Positions 46,851 through 59,500 of a DNA stretch of 64,000 nt are shown in pieces. The DNA is from Lotus japonicus. Taxonomy: Eukaryota > Streptophyta > Magnoliopsida > Fabales > Fabaceae. The notes below the pieces were generated by a model, which worked only from the letters and a program-made list of their open reading frames with translations, had not been told where the DNA came from and did no database searches. Positions within the stretch are counted from its first letter, which is position 1; the number at the start of each line of letters is the position of its first letter. The DNA is taken from positions 15,060,223-15,124,222 of the forward strand of contig NC_080043.1 in NCBI RefSeq assembly GCF_012489685.1. Reading direction: 5' to 3'. Both the position numbers and the translations under genes were made by a program.

Positions 46851-48332
46851 ACTATACTAGTGACAGTCTCATTTTTTTCTTTTGCACTCTGTTTGAGAGA
46901 ACTTCCCCCTTCTGTAAAGGGCTTTGCTTATTTCTCAGTTGAAGAGTATTCACTATTCATACTTTTTCAGTTCCTAGGATATTATTTTTTTCATGGTGGG
47001 ATCAGGGGTACCAAATATCAATTATTTTATACACAAACAATCTCAACTAAAGTGAGAACATAATATGTGTGTATGTGTGCATACATGATAGAGAATTAAA
47101 TAAAAGCAAGAATCAACTTCAGCTACTAAACAGATTTGATAATAAATCTAAAATCATAGCCAACAGAACTTATGTAAGAAAACTATGGTGCCTATTGCAT
47201 ATGGTTTGCTGAGAAAACACCTACCATAGAAACAAGAAGAGAAGCTTGACTTGCAATATAAAAATAACTTGAGACATTGAGGCAGGCTATTTTATGCAAG
47301 TATCCTGCAGAGATAAAACAATAGAAGCTATTAAAAGTTAAAACCAATAGGGATTACAAAAATTGGAGGCACTGGGCTTAACAAAAGTTCTATTCAAACA
47401 GCAGCCAATACTTAAAAGTAAATAAGCAGGCATTTAGAAAACTGAAATAATTAGGCACATGTTCCCCAATATTAGACTATGAATTCATTTTCTCTTTCTA
47501 TGATCATTCAAGAGTCCATAAGCTTTTTTATATCCAAAATTCTTTCCTTTTAAGTCCTGAAACGAATGCTTAAATTGGCCCCAAAGAAACGGTGCTTTCT
47601 TCTAATTAAATAATAACAAAATACTATCCAATCCTTTCTTCTTCTCTCCATTCCTTCTATTCACTTCATCAAATTCAGGTGAGGTTAAAAATAAAAAATT
47701 AAGTCCATATTAAAAAGTCAAAACATGTATTCAGCACATACACTATAACATATTACTTTAGTTGGTATAACAACTGGAGAGTCTCATTAAGGTAGGGGTT
47801 AACCTATTAGTTATTTCTTTATCTTTGCTATAAACTGTAAAACAATTTGATCCAAGGTTCTGAAATTGTTCAACATAAAAAATATCAATTTTAAGGGAAT
47901 GGCAAACACTCTACTTGATACTTGAAAGACAATAATCCCTTAAAAGAAGTAAAGGAGGGAAAAAACGTGCCCGCCAAACTCCCTTTGGATATCTCATGGA
48001 CTTGGAGGGGGGAGGGGGGCATGTCCTCTCATGTGAAAATTTTCGCATAACAAGATCGCGTAAAATATTTATATCTATCTTCATTAGCATGGCGTGAGGC
48101 CCTATAAATTTTGCAGAACTCTGAAGAGAGAGAGAGAGAGAGAATCTAACACGAGAAGACCATTCCCAACTAGGAACATAAAATTCCTGAAACCCAAGCA
48201 CCATAATCAAGCAAAGCATACCAGAGACAAAGAAACAGTATCATACATAGAACCATGTACAAAAGCCATCCCCAATTTAGGTAAAAGGACAGAGAAGTCT
48301 GAAACTTACATCAGAATGTATGAACATCACCT
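46851..48332. other. Intergenic / 3' flank of makorin gene 1
   Basis: No recognised gene. A (GA)n repeat is at 48126-48142. The right end includes the 3' UTR of the makorin gene that stops at 48333. Confidence 0.4.
48126..48142 (+). repeat. (GA)n microsatellite
   Basis: About eight GA units, 190 bases downstream of the stop codon of makorin gene 1. Confidence 0.9.
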
Positions 48333-51090
48333 TTATCTTAAATGCATGTTAGCAAGGAAATCCGACAACCTGATAGCACCATGCATTAAGTTAGTGAAAT
48401 TAGAAAGGTCAAACAGAACAAGGCCAAAGATAAGTACCATGAAAAGGCATAGACCAACCTGATCTCTTTGGCAATTACAGTATCGCCATCTGCTGCTCCA
48501 AGATGTCTCAAAACTACCTGCTCAAGACGGCCATCTCGATATGCATGCTGTAATCCAAGAGAAAACATTTAGGCTCCAGCCAATTATATAAGCATTAATC
48601 AAGCATAATTTTCAACACAGTTAAAAGCCTTAAACGATCTAGGCATCATAATTTAACATTAGGAAGGGGAATAGAAATTGTATGCCTGCAAATCTAAACA
48701 TACTTGGATACCAACAAGAAGTTAGAATTATTTATAGCCATTAACTTCAGTTTTGTAATATTAATTTTATAGAAAAATTCAAGTCATGGGGATAATTAAA
48801 ATTGACTCATAGCAAACAAAATCTAGTAAAGCCGTTGGTCTCTACATCAAAGATAATTTACTATGTCATGAAGTACCAAAGCATAGAAAAATAAAAATTT
48901 CACATACACATGAGAAGAAAAGATAATCATAGTGTTAGCAAGCACAAAGTAAAATGGCCCACATGGGACGAGCAGGGGGAGCATAGAACTAGTTATATTC
49001 AGGTATTTACCTTGTAGAAACAACTAGTTCCAAAAGGGCAATTCCCATCCCCAAAGTCAAAATGCTTGCAGTCAATTGACCTACAGATGGCATTAAACCA
49101 TTATCAAATAATATCAGAAAAAACTATAGACATTCACTCGGCTGAGATAATTTTTTCCTTATCATGAAATATATTATAAGTGCATATGGCTCAGCATCAG
49201 CTGCCCCTGCACATGCAAACTAATATGGAGAAGGGGGAAAGAAATGGATATTAAGTACTAGTAACATCACCCATCATAAATTATGGTGACCTCAAATTAA
49301 AACACGGCAGGTCAACATAAAGACATAAAAAGATTTGTAAGTGATAAAGAAATTACTTGAGCTTTGCCTTGTAGGTATCAACAATTTCCTGTTTCTCTTC
49401 ACTTGTAGAGTACCAAATAACACTTGGAACAACAAAGTAAGATAGCTTGCGACAGATAGGACAAGCCCTCAATGTGCCATTAACGTCCATCCCCAATGTT
49501 GGGTTACTATTACGCCAATTCCTAATACAGGATATGCAGAATGGATGATCACATTCAGATAGCAGCCCAAACTTACGTTCAGCTGCTGTAGGCTTTGAAA
49601 GAACACGCTCCAGGCATACACTGCATTCAATTTCTTGACTCCGTTTCAATGCCTCAAGATGCTTTTGCTTATCTTCACAACTCTTGATATGTTCTTCTCT
49701 TTCCTCAGGTCGGAAAGGATGCAAGCAATGCTTCCCACAAGTGGGACATAGATCCCCATGAATATGAGGACACTTTTCCCCTCTTGGACAGTTGCCAACA
49801 GCAGCAAATGAGCATATTGAAAGCTCAGAAGGTAAAGTAGTTATAGGTTGGCCAACATCAACATCATCTTCCCCTAATAAATCATGATAATTAGATTCTT
49901 GGTTCCAGGCTGGTTTACTGGTGTGAATGTAAGGACTCTTAGAAAGAGAAGACTCCGCAGCTGCAGCAACACCATTTGATGAAATTCTTGGATTACCAAA
50001 CACAAAAGAACCAGAAACAAGGGGCTGGTGTTCGACTACTGAAGAACTTGGAGCAGAGGACTGTGCTTGAGAAGCTTTGACATGATCATATCTGCATCGA
50101 CTACCATAAGCACAGACTCCTTTCTGATAATATGTGCATATCTGTCACGACAAGACAAGAAGCAAAAAATGATCAGAGAAATGTAGTTCAATAACTAGTG
50201 GGATCTCCAGCAAAGAAGAGTTTATATCACCAACATTGTTTGGAGGATCTTTCCAGTCATGCGAAAATTCACAATGCTCCCCTTTCAGACATGCTCCATG
50301 AGCAAAGAACTTACAGAGAACCCTATTACACAGATTAGAATAGTCAGCAAGCCACATAGAAAAGACAGAACAATTAACAGGAAAATAAAACGGCCCACAC
50401 AAAACCTGTCCTAAGTACCAAAAACCAATTTCTCCAATTAAAAGCCTAACCACATTTTCACAAATGAAAGCACAAGGATAATTCCAAATGAATTCATAGT
50501 GAGAAGGTGGAATCATCATGAATAAGATAGCAACATCAAATTCCACTCCCTGCCTAAAAAATTCTAGAGGTCAAGTGTCAACTATAACTATCATGAACAA
50601 CACAGTTAAATCAAATTTCACAAGCCTGACCACAGAACTCAATATTGACATAACACCCTGCAACAGTTTCGAATGATACGCTAAAAATTAAGTTTCCGCC
50701 GCATTCAATCCCTTTCATGACATAACATGTCTTTCAAATTATACATCAAAAATCATAACCTGATTGAGTTCCCAATCCCACCTAAACAAGATATATCATA
50801 ACGATTAACCAAAGTCAATATAAAACAAAAGGGTAAACAAAAAAAGGGCCAAAATTCTATCTTTCAACTTCCAATCCAAATTTTTCTGAATTCTGATCAA
50901 TGAAAAAGACACACCAGATGAAACAATAAAACAAAAAATCTAGTTCAAAGATCAACCAAGCAAAGATTATAAGCACTAACACGAACAACAATCAAAGCAC
51001 CCCATGCAAATCATCAATGACCCAGATGGAAAAAAACAATCAAATGAACACAAAAATTGTCATAATCAATCTATCTCACCTCTTAGACAT
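48333..51090 (-). CDS. MKRN: Makorin-type E3 ubiquitin ligase (CCCH zinc fingers plus RING)
   Basis: Six exons: 51080-51090, 50235-50322, 49357-50141, 49011-49080, 48459-48547 and 48333-48369; phases agree; 359 aa. The first exon encodes only MSK plus two bases; the last only a 12-residue tail ([11 protein letters not shown]). Order of domains: CCCH finger 1 ([19 protein letters not shown], about 5-25), CCCH 2 ([20 protein letters not shown], about 34-53), a CCCH/makorin-type Cys-His region ([11 protein letters not shown] to HCLHPF), a C3HC4 RING ([10 protein letters not shown] to CPICRK), and a last CCCH ([20 protein letters not shown]). The layout matches Arabidopsis MKRN from end to end. 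It is expected to transfer ubiquitin and bind RNA. The downstream gene at 55489-58754 is a relative in the same orientation. Confidence 0.93.
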
Positions 51091-51140
51091 GATGCCGTTG
51101 AATCAATCAAGCAAAAAAATGGTGTGATGAAGAAGATGAA

Positions 51141-51150
51141 AACCCTAAAC
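51141..51150 (+). promoter_or_regulatory. Telo-box-like motif upstream of makorin gene 1
   Basis: AACCCTAAAC lies about 50 bases before the start codon, in the leader or core promoter. This motif is common near start sites of plant housekeeping genes. Function here is inferred. Confidence 0.4.
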
Positions 51151-51319
51151 CTCCACGAGATTGTTGTTGGTTGTTTATGATCGAGAAAAGAGGGGGCGAT
51201 GAAGAAACGAAGGAACCTAGCACGTGGGGTTGTGCAGGTGCAGCCACTGTCTCAAAAATCATGAGAAACCACGAACGAACGTTGTTGTTCAATCTTTTTG
51301 TATTTGTATGAATGAACAA

Positions 51320-52270
51320 AAAATCATGTTCCTTAGCTTTGTCATGTGATCACGTGTCCAAATTTGATAGGTAGTATAGAATAGATAAGGAAAATTTTAT
51401 TACTAAACTCTTGTCATAAAATATTTTTTACACTCATTTTCTTTTATGCAATTTTTCTTTGATTAAATAGTGTAAAAGTGGTTCCATCAAATAAAAAAAA
51501 TAGTATAAAAGTGGTTAATGTGCATTTTATTAAGGAATTTCGCCTAGACTTGTCCGGATTTAATCGTAAAAAATAATACATTTGTGGCCAGGGACATCAT
51601 TATCGTATTCCGAACCAGATTAGTCACGTGATGCCCCCTTTCTTCGTGGGGACGGGTGGCCAAAGAAAAAAAAATAGTAACTTGTTTTTATTTTGATGAT
51701 TTATACTTTATAGTGAGTTTGTTTTAGATTAAAAAAAATAAGTTTTAGCTCCCTAAATGCATATTAGTAGAGATTTAAAAAATACATAAGCTAACTTGTG
51801 TTTGGTTAAATTAATAAAATTAAAAATTAGTTAAAAAATGATTCTTTTTCCTATTTGGATACAATAATTTATAACCGTTTTTTATGTACAAAAGTATGAT
51901 AATGAACCTAAAATAACCTTCTAAATAAACATGTTCGTACTAGGTGGTTATTGTACATATTATATTGAGAATATCTCTATAATAGCTGAAATTAGGAGCA
52001 GATATTTAGTTAGGATTTAATCTTTTGTTTTAAAATATTGTTCAGATTTATTTTCAAATTAGGATAAGTTTAAGATAATATTAGTTATTTCTAAAATCAA
52101 GATTATATTTATCACTTGATTTTATGAATCAATTTTTATTTTACATCACTTTATGAGCAGATTTGGTATCTTTCTGTCATGTATTTATTTGCTTTATGTA
52201 TAAAGCACACAATCATCAATAAAATTATCTCCTTCAAATAACAAATTTTTGTCTACATTCATACCTAAAA
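51320..52270. other. AT-rich DNA upstream of makorin gene 1; may include a 5' LTR
   Basis: No gene. The right part, ending about 52280, has the look of a copia LTR (a termination-like TATAAAGCACACAATCATCA stretch) immediately before the primer-binding site at 52284, but it does not match the LTR at 54192-54381. Confidence 0.4.
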
Positions 52271-52283
52271 AAACCCAATATAG

Positions 52284-54381
52284 TGGTATCAAAGCTCTTA
52301 TCCTTAAGGGACCTGTGAGTCAAAAGTAAACATAGTGGAAGGAGATGCATACACGGTGAGTCAACTACCATTCTTTGATGGTGAGGAGTATGAGTTATGA
52401 GCTGCAAGAAATGATTACTCATCTTGAAGGTCCAGATCTTTGGGAAGCGTTAGAATAAGATTATGATGTTCCTGAAATACCTGAAAATCCTACGATGGCT
52501 TAGATGAAGAATCCCAAATAGAAGAAGACAAAAAAGGCTAAGGCCAAAATTTGTTTCTTTTCTTCTGTGACCAAGATCATATTCACATGAATAATGAATT
52601 TGAAATCCGGCAAAGAAATTTGGGGATATCTAAAAGGAGAATATCAAAGTTCTTAAAGAACTAAAGACATGCAAGTGCTCAACCTGGGCAGGGGATTCAA
52701 GATGCAGAACATGAAAGAACGAAACCATCAAGGGCTGTGCTAACATATTGTTAAGCATAGCAAATAAAGTGCGACTTGGTAGAGAACTTTCTGATGAAAG
52801 AATAGTGTAGAAAATTCTTGTAACTATACTTGAAAAATGTGAGTCAGAGATATTAGCGTTATAGGAGTCAAAAGACATGTCAACCATCACCTTGGGAGAA
52901 TTAATTAATGCTTTACTAGCACAGGAGCAGAGGAGAACCATGAGATAAGAAGAGGTGGTGGTACAAGGTATGTATCGTATCAAAGCACAAAATCCAAGAA
53001 GTGGCAAAAACAGTAAGGTGAGATTTTTCCTTCTTGTTCTCATTGCAAAAAGACTTACCATCCTCAAACACGATGTTTTTGGATACCAAACATTAAGTGC
53101 AGGAAGTATGGCAATATAGAACATGTAGAGAAAGTTTGCAAGTCTTAATGAGAGGAGGCTAAGGTGACCATTGAGGAACAAGAAGATGATGAACTACTTC
53201 ATGTGACAACATCTCAAGCAATTCATTATTGATAGATAGTGGTTGTACAAACCACATGACCAATGACAAATCCATTGTTTCCAAAGTAAAAATTGGGAAT
53301 GGTGATTTCATTCCATTCAAGGGAATAAGGTTTTCTCAATGTGGCACAAATTGTAGAAAAATGTTTCAAAATCATATTTGAAGATAACATGTGTTTGATA
53401 AAAGATGCAAAAGGTAGCGACATGTTCAAGGTGAAGATGAAAGCCAAATGTTATCCTTTAAATTTGGCAGCGAAAGATCTTTATTTCTTGTCAGTGGAAG
53501 CCGAATATTCCACTGCCAAGTCTTTTACACTCAATCATGTTAGTGGTTCAAATTCCATTGTTGGCTCGAATGATATTGCAAAACCTGAAGTTCATGCCAT
53601 AGTTTCAGACAATGATCACGAGCATGACCACCGTGATGAGGAACTCAAACTCAAGATCATCAAGCAGGTGGAATATTATTTCAGTGATGAAAATGTGCCT
53701 ATTGATAAGTACTTGCTGAGTTTCGTCAAGAAGAACAAAGAAGGTTTTATTCCTATATCAATAATTGCTTCTTTTAGAAGAATGAAGAATCTCACTTAAG
53801 ATCATTCTCATTCATTTATTGTTTCTACACTGAAGGAGTCTTCACTACTTGTAATCAGTGATGATGGGAGAAATGTTAAACGACTCAATGCATTTAATGA
53901 AATCAAAGACCACAAGTTATATATTGTTTTGGTAGAGAATTTGCCTCAAGATTGTTCAAATGAAACTAGTCAGAAAATATTTTATGAAGTTGGAAACATA
54001 AAGTGGATAACAAATCATGATCGTCTTCTACAACCCCCTAACATTTTCATGGTAAGGTTTTTAATGAGACAGTTTTCAAAGACATACTAGAGAATGTTAC
54101 TCTTTTTCCTTCACTATGTATTTATCCTTCAAGGTTTTTTCTAATAAGGTTTTAACGAGACACATTCTTAAGGGATGTTCATTCAAGGAGAGTGTTATGA
54201 ATTGGATGCCCATCACAGTTAGGACCTTGGGCTATGGGCCAGACCCGTGTGTATTGATCTTTACACTCTTACTCTAATGTTATAATAAAAGAGAGGTTGC
54301 ACCAACCAGCTCATCCTCATTTACAATATTTGCCTATGTTGCTCTCTTTTCTCTTGCTTTTTCATTATTCATAACAATAAG
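52284..54381 (+). mobile_element. Ty1/copia-like retrotransposon relic carrying a LARP6-like fragment
   Basis: Order on the plus strand: primer-binding site TGGTATCAAAGC (52284-52295); degenerate gag with a zinc-knuckle region (around 53035-53150, SHCKKTYHP); protease/GAG-pre-integrase relic (53226-53570); a La-motif/RRM fragment (53580-54060); two short copies of a polypurine-side motif AAGGTTTT(T/A)A-GAGACA (54053 and 54148); and a 3' LTR-like segment TGTTATGAAT to TTCATAACA (54192-54381). Reverse transcriptase and most integrase are missing. Many stops. Confidence 0.65.
53580..54060 (+). pseudogene. LARP6-like La motif and RRM fragment (captured host sequence)
   Basis: The open stretch contains IKQVEYYFSDENVPIDKYLL and ISIIASFRRMKNLT, the La-type RNA-binding helix-turn-helix of La-related proteins. 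After an in-frame stop (53797-53799) it resumes with LKESSLLVISDDGRNVKRLN and KLYIVLVENLPQDCSNE, the end of the La motif and the start of the adjoining RRM. Arabidopsis LARP6 proteins show the same order. No intron-like gap is visible between the two domains, suggesting an RNA-derived copy. It is joined upstream in frame to the copia-like relic. Confidence 0.75.
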
Positions 54382-55488
54382 TACTTAATCATAAGTTTTT
54401 TTAAAAGAACTTTTGAAAAATATCAAAAATAGCTTATAAATAAGTATAAATTCTTATTCATGAGAAAATTGGATACACTTATCAAGATTAACTAAAATAA
54501 TTATAGGTAGGTCGTAAGCTAAATCAAACACTTTACTACTAAAATATTATGAATACCTTTAAGACATTTACATAAATTGTAATCATTTCATCTCAATGAT
54601 TTAATAATATTTGATTATAAATAAATGAATAAAAATTGTTAATAATATTGGTAAAACTCACTGCAGAACCGACCGCAACCCATGCAAGGGCACATGTATC
54701 TTATAGGGGTGTAATTGTACCAAGTTAGTTTAAGTTTAGGATGTTTGGAACTCTGAACCAATTAAATGAGTTTGGGTTCATTCAATTTATTTTATTTTAC
54801 TTCTAGACTAAAACCAAACCAACCCAACGTTGAATAGGTTGGTTCAGGCTAAATCAAATAATATCATTTTAGAATTTGAACAAATTTTATTTTAGAAACA
54901 CATAAAAACAGAGTTACAAAGGGCTTGCAAAAGCTCGTGAATGGAGTAGTTGGTTGATCTCATAGGGATGACTCCAGACCCATCATTGTTTGAGTGCATT
55001 TAAAAAGAAAGCAAGACAGGAAGTAAAAGTAAAAGGCGCAATTGTAAACCCTACATATATAATGGGTTGGACTCCTCACTCTTGAGTAAATAAAATGATG
55101 GTGATCGGACGCAATGGAAAAATCCGAACTGATCCAATGATCCAATCCACCAAAATGCGTTTGGTTCAAGTTGCATTCATCAAGTCCACGGGTTGGACCA
55201 TACCCGCTTACACCCATGGTCCCTTGTTAAACTGCAAAACACACCCTCAAGCAAAAGCTCCTCCAATATCATGATTAAAGTAAACAAAACGGCATAAGAT
55301 CGCAAATAAAGGCTTATTAACAAATTCACAAACTCTTGCAAAACAAAACAAAAAATCACAAACTCGAATAAGAATCTAGGAGTTCCTGATCAATATTTTC
55401 CAAAAAAAATTAAAGATAGGTGCCATAATGCCAAAGGAAACTACAGAAACTAGATAAAGCTGAGCATCATAATGAACCAAGTCAAGAC
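54382..55488. other. Intergenic / 3' flank of makorin gene 2
   Basis: No recognised gene. Open frame 54960-55217 (minus) has no family resemblance. The right part is the expected 3' UTR of the gene ending at 55489. Confidence 0.4.
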
Positions 55489-58400
55489 CTAGAAGAAGTG
55501 TTCATCGCTCTCGTCGTCATCATCATCATCATCATCTTCTTCTTCTTCTTCCATATTAGAATGCATCATCATTGAAAACAAGGCTGCCTCCATAGGATTG
55601 AATTCTTCATTTTCAAAATCTTCATGTCCAAAATCATCCACACCAGAAGCCATTGCCTCTGAGAAAGCGGCCATCTGAAAAAAATTATACTCATCTTCCT
55701 CATCAGAATTGTAAAGACCCATACTTTGTGATAAAGCCATCATTTCACAAGCATCCATTTCATCAAAGAACTCCGAGTCCCTCATGATGGAATAATATTC
55801 TTCAGGTTGTAAATCAACTTCATTTAGCATATCCAACACATCATACATATCATAATTGTTTGGCCTATGTCGAGGTGGTGGCTTCCTATGTATGTCTGTG
55901 TATGAGCCTTGCTTCACTGTATGCTGAAAGTAACAAATATCAAATTCATTAAAAGGGAACCAAATCTAAACTACCTCAAAAACTAACAATAAAAGGATGC
56001 AAAATCTACATGTACCCGAAATGTGAATGGTCTTTTCTATTCATTTTATATATTTTAGTCTGTTAAGATATAGTTCAAACATACCAACATAGCCACTATG
56101 GCTTCGTTTTGTTTTTATATCTAATTTCATGTTCTGTAAGTAAATTGAAGCTTTAGAAAAAAATACTCTCAAATCCTTTGCATTATATCATTTATTACAC
56201 ATGTCCGTTCAGGTACTAAACAAAGGTGCCCATCATTAGAATCGAACTCCACCAATCCTCATTCTAAATACATAGGAACTTTTGGAATCAACAAACCACA
56301 AATTCAGAGCAGGTTTGACACCTATTCACAGGGTATTACTTTTTCAAATCCCACTAATACTCTTAATCATAAATTGTACACAGAATCAAAAACAGTGGTC
56401 CATTACTATGTAATAAGAAACTAAAAAGGTAATGCATATTAGCAATAATATGTTAAGGGGAAACTTACTTCAAATTTCAACATTCTACAATGGCATTTAC
56501 CAGAAGTAACAACCATAGTTAAAGCATATTGTTTTGATTTAAATGAATGGTAGTTTTAATCAATCCACAGCCCAAATGCAAGCTCCAGAGAGGGGAAACA
56601 AACAAATTTACAAGACTCAATAAGAAAATAAAATTAGTGATGTATTGCAATCCAGATGGGTAGTCAGCCGACATAATTTCAACTGACCCAAGACTTGACT
56701 TTGGAGACAATATGAATTGGGCATGGCAATAGACATGAATTTCACAATAAGAAATTATCTAACATACAAACAAATTAATAATTAATAAATACTCATTGAA
56801 GGCGAGGCATGTTGGAAAGCTTTATCGCTAAAAAAAATGCTATTCACATTTGTAAACATCCCTGATAATCAAACTGGCCAAAGGACAACACAAAAGAAAG
56901 GAAAAGACAGAAGAAGAAGGTAACTTGAGTACCTTGTAGAAACATCTAGCCCCAAATGGACAGTTCCCATTTCCAAAGTTAAAATGCTTGCAATCAACCG
57001 ATCTGAAAAATAGATAACAGGGAAACTAAATTCAAATGCAACAACATACATTAATACAAATAAGTCACTTTTCTCATTAATCATCAGATTGTCAATTAAT
57101 TAATTGAACTTAGCATAAAATTTGCTCCTTAACATGTATGTGTGAAGGGTGAACACAATATATATGAAATTTTAAAAATTGTTTTCAGAAATGTTTTTAA
57201 TTCAAAAAAATGAGAAGGGAATCAAACAAGCTCCAAGTAACAAACAAATTTCAGGTAAGTGAAGGGGAAAAGTAAGTAGTTAAAGAAATTACTTGCACTT
57301 TCCCTTGTAGTTGTCAATAATTTCCTGTTTCTCTTCCTTTGTAGAGAACCAAATAGCACTTGGAATGACAAAATAAGATAGTTTGCGGCAAACAGGGCAG
57401 GTTCTCACTGTATTAGCATTATTATTGATGTCCATTCCAGAGGCTGAGGCACTATTACGCCAGTTGCGGATACATGATAAACAGAAAGCATGATCACATT
57501 CCGGAAGCAGCCCAAACTTACATTCAGACTGTTTGGGTTTGGAAAGAACACGCTCCAGACAAACATTGCATTCTACTTCTTTGCTCAAATCCTGAAGGTA
57601 TTTTTCCTTTTTCTCACAAGTCCTCAAATGATTTTTTTTCCCCTCTCGATCAGTAGGATGCAAGCAATATTTTTCACAGTATGAACATTGATTTCCATGA
57701 ATGAGAGGACACTTATCTCTTGAGGGGCAGTCTGCAGCAGCAAATGGACAAAAGATATGTACAGATGGCGTAGCAGTAGCAGTACGAGTACTGGATTCAC
57801 CAACATCACCATGACCCAGAGATTCCTGATGCTTATGTTGTAAACTCTGTGCACGCTTGTCATATGAAGACAAATTTGCTGCCTTCCGAACCGAGCTTGA
57901 TGTTCCTCTCGTAGTATGAGCTGCAGCAGAATCTGAAACAAGAGATTGGCGCCTATCTGCTGAAGACGATGCTTGAGATGCTTTGACATGCTTAAATCTG
58001 CATTGACTACCATAGGTGCAAGATCCTTTTTGATAATAAGCGCAAATCTGTTTTCCAAATAAGAAAAAATAAAAAAGTATGAATAAAAATATAGATTAAT
58101 TGGCCGGTAAAACTGTATGAATTATGAAAATCAGAATTAGAGTTACATCAACTGGAGTATCGTTTCTCTGATGAGAATAATCACATTGCTCCCCTTTCAA
58201 ACACCTTCCACGGGCATAGAACTTGCAGATTCCCCTAAGACAAATCATAGAATTAAAATCATACATAAATTACAAAAACTAGTAATCACTATTCAGTCAA
58301 GAAATTGTATTCATAAGTTCAATGGAAAAAAGCAAGAAAACACAAGTACATCACACAAATCAAAACCCTCACATTTGCAAACAATGAAGCATACCCACAT

Positions 58401-58754
58401 ACAAAATTTCAGAGTCATTTCATTTCACATGAATCATTCAAAATTCTCACTCCCACAGTCCCAGAAAAATAGCTGATCATATTGAATCAAATGCATGTTT
58501 GTGTTTCAACACATACCAAACATCATATGCATGTTTGTGTTTCAACACATACCAAACAATAATCAATCAATACCTCACAAAAAAAAAACGAAACCCCATT
58601 TTTCTTTTCTTCGTTTATTCTCATTTTCGGTTCCAAAATTACAGAATCCAAGTGAATCACTACAAAAAAAACGCGAAAACGAATGCCCCTGTAACGAGAT
58701 CGAAGAATTATACATAGGATTGAACGAAGAATTGAAAATTTACCTGTTGAACAT
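55489..58754 (-). CDS. Makorin-like E3 ubiquitin ligase with long acidic C-terminus
   Basis: Five exons: 58744-58754, 58147-58234, 57293-58047, 56933-57002 and 55489-55923; phases agree; 452 aa. Exons 1, 2 and 4 have exactly the lengths of those in makorin gene 1 (11, 88, 70), showing common origin. CCCH 1 ([20 protein letters not shown]), CCCH 2 ([20 protein letters not shown]), a third Cys-His finger with one residue less than its relative ([18 protein letters not shown]), RING ([10 protein letters not shown] to CPVCRK) and last CCCH ([20 protein letters not shown]) are intact. Instead of the short tail, the last exon adds 144 residues: a basic start ([10 protein letters not shown]), then an Asp/Glu/Met-rich region ending in [13 protein letters not shown] and ESDEHFF. 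Likely nuclear or cytosolic ubiquitin ligase; targets unknown. Confidence 0.9.
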
Positions 58755-59468
58755 GGCAGGCAGGGAGAGATTTGAGGAATTGTGAAGAACAATGAAGAGA
58801 GAAGAAGGGTTGAAGGTTCAAAACCTAAGCGCGGCGCATTTGAAACAGGGTACGAGGTTTCATTGGCGGTCGGGAAAATACTCTGATTCCGCTCTCTCTC
58901 TCATTTTTATGAAAAAAACAAAATGTAACGCTTTTATTTCCTTTGTGGTCTGTTTGTTTCAAGACAATTTGGAAGGAAGGAAGTTAGTGGGCAAGAAAAT
59001 AAGTGGAAAATGGTATGTTAAGATGTTTGGATGAGACATGAAAATGGAAATGGAAGGAAAATGAAGGGTGAATTTTTTTTGGAAAGGGAAAGAAAATCAG
59101 GCGTCAATGCAATAATTGTATTGACATTGCTACCCTTTTCGTACATTGCTTGATAATATTTGTGACTAATTTTGTGGCCTTTATAATAAAAATGATTTTA
59201 AATGTAAATTATATTACAATTTTTTTATAAAATGTGTAACTTTTTTTATAATTAAAATGTGTAATATAATAATAATAACTTTTAAGATAAAATTATATAA
59301 TACTGTTAAAAATATAATATATATCATAAGTTTATAATATCATAAAAAGAGTAATATAGTAATTATGCAAACATCCCTCTCACTTTTCCTTTAACTCTTC
59401 ATTCTTTTTCATTCAATATAAACAACTTAAAAATCACCTCATTTTTCTCATATATTCCTTTATCATAT
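58755..59468. other. Upstream region of makorin gene 2 and an imperfect inverted-repeat block
   Basis: The promoter of makorin gene 2 should lie within the first few hundred bases. From about 59018 (ATGTTTGGATGAGACATGAA) to 59455 the ends are loosely complementary, similar to the GTTTGGAT-type element in TERT intron 2. No gene is seen. Confidence 0.35.
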
Positions 59469-59469
59469 A

Positions 59470-59500
59470 CTAGTATTTATACTCGTGCGATGCACGGGGA
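59470..59500 (-). other. Helitron 3' end (second)
   Basis: The minus strand reads CCCCGTGCATCGCACGAG, a 5-bp-arm hairpin (59484-59496), followed by TATAAATACTAG and T. It matches the end at 22609 in layout. The element body would run to higher coordinates; its 5' end was not found and no coding relics are seen, so it is likely non-autonomous. Confidence 0.65.

Noticed and set aside
53341..53799. Functional La-related protein gene
   Set aside because: The frame begins in copia sequence, has an in-frame stop inside the La motif and lacks the rest of the RRM and the C-terminus.
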